Below are positions 41,686-51,242 of a DNA stretch of 64,000 nucleotides, one piece after another. A program made the translations under genes and the position numbers. This DNA comes from Chloroflexota bacterium (GTDB lineage: Bacteria > Chloroflexota > Limnocylindria > Limnocylindrales > CSP1-4): contig PLMA01000019.1 in assembly GCA_003141455.1 (NCBI GenBank), forward strand, positions 1,305 to 65,304, in the 5' to 3' direction. The first letter of the stretch is position 1. Every line of letters starts with the position of its first letter. The notes beneath the pieces were generated by a model, which saw nothing but the letters and a program-made list of their open reading frames with translations, had not been told where the DNA came from and did no database searches.

Positions 41686-42072
41686 GGAGTCCTCCTCTTG
41701 TCTGCTCGGCTGGGAGCCGATCGGGGTCGAGGGGCGTATCGCGCCACGCTCGTGATGGGAAGAGCAATCGGGCCAACAGCCAGGCGCGACCCGGCAGTAT
41801 TGCTCGCCGGGTCAACTTGGTCCCGGCCGACCGTCTGGCGTCCCGCTCTCCGACCCCTCGGCCCCTCAGAGCACGTGAACCGGCAAACGATCGACCGTAG
41901 GTTGTCGGCGACGGCCGCCCCGACCTTCCGACTCCTGCTCTAGCGCCGCTCAGGGCCCCCGACACGCACCCATACGGGTCCCGACCGCTCCGGGCAGGTG
42001 GGTCCGTCGCGGGGGCCGATCCTGTCGAGCGCAGCGCTGCTCTCGGCGGCATCGGCGCCTATGATCGTTGTC

Positions 42073-42495
42073 ATGACAACCGTTCCGCAGTCGGTCCGCG
42101 ACTTCCTCGCGACCGGCCCCTTTGCGCACATCGTCACCCTCAACCCAGATGGCCGCCCTCATGTCTCCATGGCCTGGGCGGGGCTCGACGGCGACGAGCT
42201 GGTGTTCGCCACGTTCTTCGATCAGCACAAGATCGACAACCTGCGCCGCGATCCGCGGATCGTGGTGTCGTTCCAGGCCAAGGAGTTCCACGACGAGGGT
42301 CTGCACCCCTACCTCGTGATCGACGGCCGGGCCCGGATCAGCGAGGGCGGGGCGCTGCCGGTGATGGATCAGCTGTCGGAGTACTACATCGGCCCCGGGG
42401 CGAAGTACCCGAGGCGGAACATGCCGGAGGGGCTCACGGTCCACGTCTCGATCGACCGCATCTACGGCGTGGGTCCCTGGCAGAAGAAGCGCTGA
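42073..42495 (+). CDS. PPOX-class (F420/FMN-dependent) oxidoreductase
   Basis: VRDFLATGPFAHIVTLNPDGRPHVSMAWAGLDGDELVF. Confidence 0.9.
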   Translation: MTTVPQSVRDFLATGPFAHIVTLNPDGRPHVSMAWAGLDGDELVFATFFDQHKIDNLRRDPRIVVSFQAKEFHDEGLHPYLVIDGRARISEGGALPVMDQLSEYYIGPGAKYPRRNMPEGLTVHVSIDRIYGVGPWQKKR

Positions 42496-42561
42496 CAGCC
42501 GATCGGCACGGAGGCCCGCGGCGAGTCGAGCGCACGAGGGCCCACGGGTCGCGGGTTCGCC

Positions 42562-43569
42562 TCAGCCCTGGCCGGTGATCTTCGTCTCGCCCGTGACCGC
42601 GTCCACGTAGACCCAGTACGCCGAGACGTAGGTCAGGCTGCTGCCGGGCTCCGGCACCTGCTGCGAGAGCTGCACCGACCAGACCAGGCGGCCTGGCCAG
42701 ATGGGGCTCGAGTCGACCAGAAGCTGCACGTCGACGACGGTCGGCGCAGATAGTCCGCTCGCAACTATCGCCTTGGCGATCGCTTGATCGCGACCGAGCG
42801 CAGGGGACGGGACCGGGCCGTAGGCCACGCGGCGGTCCATGAACGAGAAGACCTGTCCGGTCGCCGGATCCACGCTGACCTCGCGCATGTCGGGGACAGA
42901 TGCGCCGTTGGCGTATCGCTGCCAGGTCACGGTGTACTCCTTGCTGCTGTGGTGATCCAGCAGCGCCACGGTCGCCGTCAGCCCATCGAACGGGACGTTG
43001 TGGGCCGTCAGAAACCCCGCGGCCGCCGATTGGGCCTGCTCTGGAGTGAAGTTGACTGCGGTGGTCATGGGGGCCGACAACATCATGAAGACGACCTTGC
43101 CGGTCGCCGCATCGACCCAGACGTCGGCGCCGCCGCCCTGTTCCATGATCTCGACGTACCGCCCGGCCGGCCAGGCCGTTGGATCGCTGATATCGACTGC
43201 GCCGAGAGGTCGGCCGATGAACTCCTCGGCAGCGGCCACGGCCGCCTCCTTGGAAATGACCGTCGGGCTGGAACTAGCGGTCGTTACGCCGGACGTGGCC
43301 GGCTGGCCACCACGCAGGTTCAGGACGAGAGCCGCCACCGCAATCGCCAGGACGATCGCGCCGGCGCCCATTGCGACCCTAGCGGGCCGCCCAAACAACT
43401 CCTCGGCGCGCCGGCGAAGACCCGCGCCCAGGCCGGCCCGGCCGCATTCCGGCAGCTCCTCGACCGTCCTGGATAGCGAGGCCGGCGCCACGGGCTGCGC
43501 CACGCCGGCGAAGAGCGCGCGGAGGTCGCGGTCGAGCTCGGGGTCGCTGGTCGCCGGATCGGCTTTCAT
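42562..43569 (-). CDS. Membrane protein with PepSY-like domains; candidate anti-sigma factor
   Basis: Overlaps the ECF sigma stop (ATGA); cytoplasmic N-terminus, one TM helix, extracytoplasmic PepSY-like repeats. Confidence 0.6.
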   Translation of the reverse strand: MKADPATSDPELDRDLRALFAGVAQPVAPASLSRTVEELPECGRAGLGAGLRRRAEELFGRPARVAMGAGAIVLAIAVAALVLNLRGGQPATSGVTTASSSPTVISKEAAVAAAEEFIGRPLGAVDISDPTAWPAGRYVEIMEQGGGADVWVDAATGKVVFMMLSAPMTTAVNFTPEQAQSAAAGFLTAHNVPFDGLTATVALLDHHSSKEYTVTWQRYANGASVPDMREVSVDPATGQVFSFMDRRVAYGPVPSPALGRDQAIAKAIVASGLSAPTVVDVQLLVDSSPIWPGRLVWSVQLSQQVPEPGSSLTYVSAYWVYVDAVTGETKITGQG

Positions 43570-44123
43570 CGGACCACCTCTGTCGAATGATCGAGCTCGC
43601 GCCTCAGTGCGACGAAGGCGTAGTGGAGGCGGGACTTGACCGTCCCGTTCGGAATGCGAAGTCGGTCTGCGATCTCCTCGTTCGTGAGGTCGAGCAGGTA
43701 CCGCAGGACCACGACGGCGCGGGGCTCAGGGGTGAGGGTCGCAAGAGCCCGGCCCAATACGATCCGGTCGAGCGAGGAGCGAAACGGATCGGCCGGCTCC
43801 GGCGGCGGGTCGGTCAGGGGCGCGAACGCGACGACCCGACGGCGCCGCATGTGGTCGTTACAGACATTGGCGACGATGCGCTGGAACCACGAGCGGAACT
43901 GGCTTTCGTCGCGCAGTCGAGGGAAGGCCTGCCAGGCTCGCAGAACGGCCTCCTGGGCAGCGTCCTCCGCCGCCGAGGCATCGCCGGTGAGGTACCCGGC
44001 CAGCCGGTACGCGCTCGTGAGCTCGGGTCGGATCAGGCGCTCGAACGACCGGCGCTGCAGATCCGACTGGTCGTCCTGCTCGATGGCCGTTGACCCTCCC
44101 CTCGTGATCTCGCTCGCCTTCAT
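43566..44123 (-). CDS. ECF-type RNA polymerase sigma factor
   Basis: Region 2 AEDAAQEAVLRAWQAFPRLRDESQFRSWFQRIVANVCNDHMRRR; region 4 LDLTNEEIADRLRIPNGTVKSRLHYA. Confidence 0.92.
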   Translation of the reverse strand: MKASEITRGGSTAIEQDDQSDLQRRSFERLIRPELTSAYRLAGYLTGDASAAEDAAQEAVLRAWQAFPRLRDESQFRSWFQRIVANVCNDHMRRRRVVAFAPLTDPPPEPADPFRSSLDRIVLGRALATLTPEPRAVVVLRYLLDLTNEEIADRLRIPNGTVKSRLHYAFVALRRELDHSTEVVR

Positions 44124-44153
44124 TCGGTGCCTCGGTCGCACGCAGTCACCACG

Positions 44154-44182
44154 CTAGACGAGCGAACAAGCGATTGGGTTCA
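44154..44182 (-). promoter_or_regulatory. Predicted ECF-type promoter TGAACC-N16-CGTC upstream of the ECF sigma gene
   Basis: Minus-strand TGAACC CAATCGCTTGTTCGCT CGTCTAG. Confidence 0.6.
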
Positions 44183-44277
44183 AAGCCTGACATGTTCCGT
44201 GAGGGTCGGACGCCACATCGGGTCCAGCCCACACGTCGCCGGACGTCTACCATAGTCGGCTCGAACGGCTCTGGCGA

Positions 44278-46635
44278 GTGTTGGAGGATCGGCGGTTGCC
44301 CAAGACGGAGGAGACGCGCGGCGATCGCGTGCCGGGCAGGATCGGGGCCGCCCAAGCCGCGCTCTACGGCGGCGGAGCGCCGGAGGAGACTCCCCGCCTC
44401 GACCGACTGAAGAAGCTTGTCCTCACGGCCCTGCCGAAGAACGCGGTCATCCTGGCCATCCTGCTGCTCGTGGGCGCGGGAATGTCGTTCCTCAATTTGA
44501 GGATCCTCGGCCACGCCTACGGAGCCGGGCCGGAGCTGGACGCGTGGTCTGCAGCCATGCGCCTTCCCCAGCTGGCCCTCGACTTCCTCGTCGTCGGCGG
44601 CGTCGTGGGTCCATTCCTACCGGTCTTCATTGGGCTCAAGGGCGAGGAGGCGGACCGGGCGCGCGACTTCGCCCGAACGATTCTGACCCTGGCGATCCTG
44701 GCGATGGCAGTCGCGATGGCGATCATGTTCGTGTTCGCCGAGCAGACGCTGTCGATTGTCGCGCCGGGCTTCACGGGGGTTCAGCGCGAGGACTACATCG
44801 GACTCTTCCGGGTCCTGTGCTTCGCCCAGGTGCTTTTCGCAGCCTCGTGGGTGCTCGGCGAGATCCTGGTAGCTGAACGGCGCTTCATCGCGTACGGCCT
44901 GTCCGAGCCTATGTACTACGGTGGTATCGCCGCCGGCGCCTTGCTTCTGAGCGGCCCTCTTGGGATCTACGGCGCGGCCGTCGGGGCCGTATTCGGGGCA
45001 AGCGCGCACCTCGGGATCCGGCTGGTGGGTATCTACCGGACGAGCTTCCGGCCGTTGCCGAGCCTGGCGTTGAGAACCAAGGGCCTGGGCGAGTTCTTCA
45101 AGCTCATGGCGCCCAAGATGCTGAGCCAGCCGCTACTGGCACTGACGGCCCTGTACTTCACCGGCCTGGCCTCCCGCCTGGCGCCTGGATCGGTCACCTC
45201 GTTCACCTTTGCCCAGCACTTCCAGAGCCTGCCTGAGAGCCTCTGCGGAGTCGCTTTCGCGACCGCAGCCTTCCCCGCCCTATCGTCCGCCGTCGCGGCA
45301 GGCGACAAGAAGGCCTTCAGGCGGGTCTTCACGACGAACCTCGCCACGATCGCGTTCCTTTCCATCTCGGCCGCGGTCGGCCTGCTCGTCTTCGGCCCAA
45401 TGGTGATTCGCGTCCTTCTCGGTGGCGGGGCTTTTGATGCCACGGACGTCGCCCAGACGACCACGGTGGCCCTCATCCTCGCCGTCTCGATCCCGTTCGA
45501 GAGTCTGACCGAACTCTTTGCAAGGGCGATCTATGCGACGCACAACACGATTCAGCCGACTGCGGCCGCGATCGCAGGCTTCGCGGCGACGGTGCTGTCG
45601 GCCACCGCGCTCTCGGGCCAACTCGGGCTGGCGGCCATACCCACCGGCTACGCGATCGGCATGGCCACGAAGCTGGCCGTCCTGGCCGTCGCCCTGGGGC
45701 CGCGAATGGCCCGGATCGGCGGCGCGTCGCGCTCGTCGCGGGCCCGGGTCAGGGATGGCCGCGGCGCGCTCGCGCCACCGAGACGGCGATCGTCGCCGGC
45801 GACCAACGCGGTGCTCGCGATGCTGCTCGTGGCACTGGTCGGCGGAGCGTTCGTGGCAACGACCCAGGCCCTCAACCAGTCCACCCTGGCCGTTGACCCG
45901 CTAGTGACGCCGTGGGCCCGCGTTCAGCCATCGCGGTCTCCGGTCATCACGCCCACCCCGTTCACGCCTCTGCCGACTCTGGCGGACTTCGGCTCAGCTG
46001 TACCGACGTACTCGATCCCGCCGAAGGCCACTCCCGGAACCTTCGCCATGGACCTCTACAAGGAAGGCGACTTCGTGGAGGAACTCAAGAACACCTGGTG
46101 CGTGCCGGCGGCGATGCAGACTTCGATGAACATCATGGACTCCTATCCGGATGTGACCCGCGACACGCAGGCCAAGCTTTTCGACCTGGCCGTCTCGCTC
46201 GATGGGGGCAGCTACGGCGGCGCTAATCCCGAGGGCTGGGCTGAGGCACTCACGCAACTTGGCTACGGCAGGTACAAAGTGGCGGCCAAGGCGAATATGG
46301 ACGACGCGATCCGGGTCGTGGTCAAGCAGATCCGCGTCACCCAGCGCCCGGCCGGACTGATCGTCTGGTCGGGCTGGCATGCGTGGGTCGTCTCGGGCTT
46401 CACCGCCTCCGAAGATCCGGCCACCACCGACAACTTCAAGGTGCTCTCACTCCGGATCGAGGATGTCTGGTACGACCGTGTCTCCACTCTCCACAACCAG
46501 ACCAGAGGTGGGCACTCGCGACCGCCGGACTCGGATGTGCCCTACAGCGAGATCCACGACGACTTCGATGTCTGGCACCAGGGCAAGATCATCGATGGCC
46601 GCGAGGGTCTTTTTGTCTACGTGATCCCCTACTAG
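44278..46635 (+). CDS. MurJ/MOP-family flippase fused to C39-like cysteine peptidase domain
   Basis: LRILGHAYGAGPELDAW...RLPQL MurJ-like TM region, extra TM plus Pro-rich linker, then NTWCVPAAMQTSMNIMD ... GWHAWVVSGF. Confidence 0.82.
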   Translation: MLEDRRLPKTEETRGDRVPGRIGAAQAALYGGGAPEETPRLDRLKKLVLTALPKNAVILAILLLVGAGMSFLNLRILGHAYGAGPELDAWSAAMRLPQLALDFLVVGGVVGPFLPVFIGLKGEEADRARDFARTILTLAILAMAVAMAIMFVFAEQTLSIVAPGFTGVQREDYIGLFRVLCFAQVLFAASWVLGEILVAERRFIAYGLSEPMYYGGIAAGALLLSGPLGIYGAAVGAVFGASAHLGIRLVGIYRTSFRPLPSLALRTKGLGEFFKLMAPKMLSQPLLALTALYFTGLASRLAPGSVTSFTFAQHFQSLPESLCGVAFATAAFPALSSAVAAGDKKAFRRVFTTNLATIAFLSISAAVGLLVFGPMVIRVLLGGGAFDATDVAQTTTVALILAVSIPFESLTELFARAIYATHNTIQPTAAAIAGFAATVLSATALSGQLGLAAIPTGYAIGMATKLAVLAVALGPRMARIGGASRSSRARVRDGRGALAPPRRRSSPATNAVLAMLLVALVGGAFVATTQALNQSTLAVDPLVTPWARVQPSRSPVITPTPFTPLPTLADFGSAVPTYSIPPKATPGTFAMDLYKEGDFVEELKNTWCVPAAMQTSMNIMDSYPDVTRDTQAKLFDLAVSLDGGSYGGANPEGWAEALTQLGYGRYKVAAKANMDDAIRVVVKQIRVTQRPAGLIVWSGWHAWVVSGFTASEDPATTDNFKVLSLRIEDVWYDRVSTLHNQTRGGHSRPPDSDVPYSEIHDDFDVWHQGKIIDGREGLFVYVIPY

Positions 46636-46698
46636 ATGAGCGAGTCTCCCGCCCGGGGAGGTCGGCGGGCGCAGCGATCGCAACGCAGGACTACCCCA

Positions 46699-46723
46699 GG
46701 AACCGGCGCGAGCGATCCTCGTA
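46699..46723 (+). promoter_or_regulatory. Predicted ECF-type promoter GGAACC-N15-CGTA
   Basis: Motif conserved with the duplicated copy at 47602-47627. Confidence 0.5.
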
Positions 46724-46798
46724 CACCTTATGATCCCCTAGACACAGGGTGGCCGTTCGAAGCAGGATCCAGAGTCAAGAGATCCAGGAGAGAGCATC

Positions 46799-47338
46799 AT
46801 GCGACCTAGTCCACGTCTGTTCTCATTCGCCGGTCTCGCACTCGGCGCGGTGTTGATCGCGGCGGGCTGTGTGGGTGCGGAGGACACGCCCTCGCCCGGC
46901 GACGTGGGGCCCGGGCCCTCCACAGTTCCCTCCGGCGCCTCGGCCCCGGCGACCAGCCTCACAATCGCCTCGACCAACGACCCGACGCTCGGGGCATACC
47001 TCACCGGCCAGAATGGGATGACCCTTTACGTCTACGGCAGAGATGCGGCTGGTTTGAGCATCTGCTCCCTGGACTGTGCCACCACCTGGCCGCCGCTGTC
47101 CGCGGCAACCGGAGCCACGATCACCGGTCCCAGCGGCGCCACGGGGGCCTTCTCCACGATCGTGCGTTCCGATGGGATCTCCCAGGTCACCTACGCCGAC
47201 ATGCCGCTCTACTACTTCTCCGGCGACTCGGCCGCGGGTGACACCAAGGGCGCGGGCAAGGACGGCGCCTGGTTCGTCGCCCCGCTCTCGGCTGTCAAGC
47301 CGTCTGCCCCGCCAACCCCTGCCCCAAGCGCTTCCTAG
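46799..47338 (+). CDS. COG4315-type lipoprotein with Yx(FWY)xxD motifs (copy 1)
   Basis: Lipobox LIAAGC; YVYGRD and YYFSGD motifs; CATTWPPL. Confidence 0.85.
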   Translation: MRPSPRLFSFAGLALGAVLIAAGCVGAEDTPSPGDVGPGPSTVPSGASAPATSLTIASTNDPTLGAYLTGQNGMTLYVYGRDAAGLSICSLDCATTWPPLSAATGATITGPSGATGAFSTIVRSDGISQVTYADMPLYYFSGDSAAGDTKGAGKDGAWFVAPLSAVKPSAPPTPAPSAS

Positions 47339-47394
47339 AACGTCCGCCGGCTCTGAACCCATCCCGCCGCCTTGTGCGGCCGCCTGCTCGAACC

Positions 47395-47436
47395 CAATAC
47401 GACCCGGCGGCAACCTGCCGGCGGGTCTTCGTATTG
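47395..47436 (+). terminator. Hairpin terminator after copy 1
   Basis: CAATACG-ACCCGGCGGCA-ACC-TGCCGGCGGGT-CTT-CGTATTG (one internal mismatch). Confidence 0.7.
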
Positions 47437-47601
47437 CCCCGCAAAGCTGCCGTGACGTGGCGGTCGGCGGGCGCCCCGGCGACAGCCCTGCGGGCGCGTG
47501 CGTCGGCGTGCGGATTCGGACCATGCGGCGGCTCGACCGTTCCATCCCTCGCACCTGGCCGGGCAGCTCAGGTGCGCAGGCCGCAACGTCAACCAGTTTT
47601 C

Positions 47602-47627
47602 TGAACCGGCCCGAGCGGCGCCCCGTA
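47602..47627 (+). promoter_or_regulatory. Predicted ECF-type promoter TGAACC-N16-CGTA
   Basis: TGAACC GGCCCGAGCGGCGCCC CGTACACC, matching copy 1. Confidence 0.5.
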
Positions 47628-47708
47628 CACCCTATGCGACCCGTCAACAGGTAGGGGCCGCCCAAAAGCACGATCAAGAGTCAACGGATCGCAGGAGAGA
47701 TAGCAACC

Positions 47709-48320
47709 ATGCGTCCCATTTCACGCTCATTGTCATTCGCCGGACTCGCGCTCGGCGCGGCATTGATCGCGGCGGCATGTTCGTCCGCGGCAGCCACGCC
47801 CACGTCCGCGCCCGCCGACGCGGGATCGACGCCCGCTCCCTCCGCGGCCGGGGCCGCGAGCATCACCCTCGCCTCGACCACCGACCCGACGCTGGGGGCA
47901 TACCTCACCGGCCAGAACGGGATGACCCTCTACGTCTTCACCAAAGACTCGGCTGACTTGAGCACCTGCTCGCTTGCCTGCGCCACCACCTGGCCGCCGC
48001 TCTCCGCGGCAACCGGAGCCACGATCACGGGTCCCAGCGGCGCCACCGGCGCTTTCGCGACCATCACTCGGTCCGACGGGATCGTCCAGGTCACCTACAA
48101 CCACATACCGCTCTACTACTTCTCAGGCGACTCGGCCGCGGGTGATACCACGGGCCAGGGCAAGAATGGCGTCTGGTTCGTCGCCCCCGTGTCGGGATCC
48201 GTTCCGAGCGGTGCTCCGGGCGCGGCCACGAGTGCTGTCCCGAGTGAGGCGCCAAGCGCGGCCCCGAGTGAGGCCCCAAGCGCGGCCGCACCAAGCGCTT
48301 CCGGCGTCGCCGGCTACTGA
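47709..48320 (+). CDS. COG4315-type lipoprotein with Yx(FWY)xxD motifs (copy 2)
   Basis: Lipobox LIAAACSS; YVFTKD and YYFSGD motifs; same order of motifs as copy 1. Confidence 0.85.
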   Translation: MRPISRSLSFAGLALGAALIAAACSSAAATPTSAPADAGSTPAPSAAGAASITLASTTDPTLGAYLTGQNGMTLYVFTKDSADLSTCSLACATTWPPLSAATGATITGPSGATGAFATITRSDGIVQVTYNHIPLYYFSGDSAAGDTTGQGKNGVWFVAPVSGSVPSGAPGAATSAVPSEAPSAAPSEAPSAAAPSASGVAGY

Positions 48321-48366
48321 ACCCATCCCGCGGCTAGGCGCGGCCGCCCATTCGATCGCGAAACGG

Positions 48367-48395
48367 CCCGCCGGCAACCTGCCGGCGGGTCTTTC
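48367..48395 (+). terminator. Hairpin terminator after copy 2
   Basis: CCCGCCGGCA-ACC-TGCCGGCGGG followed by TCTTTC. Confidence 0.8.
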
Positions 48396-48415
48396 AATAC
48401 CCGGCGGAGCTGCCG

Positions 48416-49252
48416 TTACGGCAAGAGGACTCTGGCAAAAGCCTCGGCGATGGCCCGATAGCCGCGAGCGTTGGCGTGCAGGTCCGGGCCGAGCGGCGGC
48501 GGCGCGGCGGCCCAGGTCCACTGGCAAGCGCGAGACACGTTGATCGGCACCGGCCCGACGCCCTCGAGATCCACCTGGGTCTCGAAATCCGTCGTGGCGA
48601 AAGCCCCTTCCACGTCCGCAAGCCGCAACCCCGCGGCCTGGTAGATCTCGCGGAAACGGGCGTTGATCGGCACCACGGCATCCCAGACGGAGATGCGAGC
48701 CACTTCTCGCCCTTCGGGCCCGTCGAGCCAGCGAACGAGAAACGGGTCGTAGCCGTTCATGCCGACGATCGGGATGGCGGGTCCGGCGGCGCTCCGGAGC
48801 GCATCCAGGATCCTCGGCAGGTTCAGACCGATGGATGCGATCCCGTATGGGATGGCCTCCAGCGTGTGTTCCGGGAAGTCGTTGAAGCCGATATCGACCG
48901 TTACGAAGGCAACGCTGTGGCGATGATCTCGCAGGAACCAGAGGGCTTCGCGGAGCTGGCTGCCGTGCGGATACGAGGTCAAGCCTCCCTCGATCATGGT
49001 CGTGGTCGACTCGCCCGGGTATCCGAGCTTGACGACCTCCAGCCCGGGCAGGCGCGACCGGGCCATGGAGAGCAGCTGATCCGCGTATCCCTCGGTCGTC
49101 CGGAACTGCCGTTCCTCGAGGCCGATGGGCTGTACGCCGGTGGCCAGTGAGTCGCCGAGGGAGAGGTAGTAGCTCGGAGCCACTCCGGCATCTTTCGACC
49201 CCGCTCTCGAGCCGCGCACGGCCTCGCCTCCTCCACTTGGGCCGGTCGCCAT
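48416..49252 (-). CDS. SGNH/GDSL-family hydrolase
   Basis: YYLSLGDSLATG block I, GYPGES, DIGFNDF, DLHANARGY block V. Confidence 0.88.
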   Translation of the reverse strand: MATGPSGGGEAVRGSRAGSKDAGVAPSYYLSLGDSLATGVQPIGLEERQFRTTEGYADQLLSMARSRLPGLEVVKLGYPGESTTTMIEGGLTSYPHGSQLREALWFLRDHRHSVAFVTVDIGFNDFPEHTLEAIPYGIASIGLNLPRILDALRSAAGPAIPIVGMNGYDPFLVRWLDGPEGREVARISVWDAVVPINARFREIYQAAGLRLADVEGAFATTDFETQVDLEGVGPVPINVSRACQWTWAAAPPPLGPDLHANARGYRAIAEAFARVLLP

Positions 49253-49479
49253 CCACGTAGCCGACCGGCCGTCAACGCCGACTCGCTGGGCTCGCCGCCA
49301 CAGCCAGTTCCGGCTCAGCCTACCAGCGGTTCAGCGGATCAGGTGTCGGCTCGCGGACATGCGCGCAACCGGTGATACTGGCACCGTACACGGTGCCGAT
49401 CCGACCGGGCGAACCCGAGCCGAGCGCGAGGTGGGCCGGGTGGTGAACGGATCGGGCCGACAACCCGAGGCGCAGGCCG

Positions 49480-50865
49480 GTGCTCGATGCCGTCACGAGA
49501 TCCAAGTCGATCGTCGACGATTCGGCATCCGACTCCTTGCCGCCCACGCACGATAAACAGGGTCGCCCCACTCGGTCCCTTCCGCTGACCCAGCTGATGC
49601 GGATCTCGCTCTACTGGTTGGGTATTTCGGCCGTCTGGAGCGGCATCCTCGACATCGTCAACGGGCGTCTTCAGTTCGCTCATCTGGCCGAGAAGGGATC
49701 CGAGGGGATCGGCGCCCTCCAGATCGCCCTCGTCGGAACGGTCATCGCCGTCGCCGTCCAGCCGACGGTGGGCTCGATCAGCGACTACACGATCACCCGC
49801 TGGGGCAGGCGCAAGCCGTACATCTTCATCGGGGCGACGCTCGACGTGGTCTTCCTCTACGGAATAGCGACGTCGAACAGCGTGGCCGCCATCGGGGCTT
49901 TCGTGGCTCTCCTCCAGTTCAGCTCTAACTTCGCCCAGGGACCGTTTCAGGGCTACGTGCCGGACCTTGTCCCGGGGCGCCAGGTTGGACTTGCCTCGGG
50001 GTTGCTGGGGCTCTTCTCAGCCCTCGGGAACCTCCTCGGCTACGGGGCCGCGGCTCTGGCCGTGCGGCAAAGCGGCACAGACCCGAACTCCTTCTTCTAC
50101 GGAACGATGGCGATCGGAGTGATCGAGTTCGTGGCCATGCTGGGTGTCGTCGCCGGCGTCCATGAAGGAACGCGCGTCAAGCAACGGAACGGACGATCGT
50201 GGTTCGCGATTGCCCGAGAGGCCTGGGGATTCGACATTCTGCGTGAGCGAAGCTTCATGTGGCTGGTCGGCTCGCGACTGTTCATCCTGATCGGCGCGTC
50301 GCTGTATCCGGTCCTGAGCACCTTCTATCTGGCCCAGGTCTTCGGCCTTGACGCGCAGCAGACGGGCGACACCAAGATCATCCTGCTCGGGATCGTGGCC
50401 GCTTGTCTCACCGTGGCCGTCATCCCGGCGGCCCGGCTCTCCGATCGCATGGGCCGCAAGAACATCATCTACGGCTCCTGCGTCATGGGAGCGATCGGGC
50501 TCGGACTCGGAGCGGTCGCCCCCAGCCTGCCCATCGCCATGCTGGGGGCGGGACTGTTCGCACTCTCGGCCGGAGCCTTCCTGGCCGTCGACTGGGCGCT
50601 CATGAGCGACATAGTGCCGAAGGCGTCGACCGGGCGGTACATGGGCATCTCGAATGTGGCAACCGCCTCGGCCGGCACCGTCGCGTTGGCCGTGGGCGGG
50701 GCGGCCGTCATGGACACCGTCAACAACTGGCTTGGCTACGGAGCCGGACCGCGAGCGGCCCTGCTGCTTGGGGTGTTCTGCTACGTCGTCGGTGCGATTC
50801 TGCTTCACCCGGTCGTAGAGCGGCGCCGGGAAGACGGGCCCGCTCCGGCAGGCTCTGCGGCGTAG
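49480..50865 (+). CDS. MFS transporter (GPH-like)
   Basis: 12-TM pattern; SDYTITRWGRRKPYIFIGA, SDRMGRKNIIYG loops; exact start uncertain. Confidence 0.88.
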   Translation: MLDAVTRSKSIVDDSASDSLPPTHDKQGRPTRSLPLTQLMRISLYWLGISAVWSGILDIVNGRLQFAHLAEKGSEGIGALQIALVGTVIAVAVQPTVGSISDYTITRWGRRKPYIFIGATLDVVFLYGIATSNSVAAIGAFVALLQFSSNFAQGPFQGYVPDLVPGRQVGLASGLLGLFSALGNLLGYGAAALAVRQSGTDPNSFFYGTMAIGVIEFVAMLGVVAGVHEGTRVKQRNGRSWFAIAREAWGFDILRERSFMWLVGSRLFILIGASLYPVLSTFYLAQVFGLDAQQTGDTKIILLGIVAACLTVAVIPAARLSDRMGRKNIIYGSCVMGAIGLGLGAVAPSLPIAMLGAGLFALSAGAFLAVDWALMSDIVPKASTGRYMGISNVATASAGTVALAVGGAAVMDTVNNWLGYGAGPRAALLLGVFCYVVGAILLHPVVERRREDGPAPAGSAA

Positions 50866-51242
50866 CCACAAAGGACCCTGGCGGCGGCGCCCCAGCCGCT
50901 AGACGGAGACCGCGCGCCCCTCGGGCTGACTGCCATACGACTCCATATCCCCTAAATGGGCTACTCAGTCGCGTGCCATTTGATCCGATAACTCCGGCGA
51001 TGGCGCCCTCGGGGAGCGTTTGCTCCGCGGTCACTGGGGGCCAACCCGTCGCTCGCGACGTTCGCGGGTACCCGAAGACGGCGGCATCGCCAGATGCTCC
51101 CAGATCATCGCTACCTCGCGTCGGCCCGGTTCTGCGGACCCGCCGGCTCAATTGCCGGCGCTGGCGGCCTGTGTGAGTTTCCGGCGCCCCCGGGGACTTC
51201 CTGTCGCGGCGCTCGCCGCTGCCGGCGCTCGATGGCACAGTC

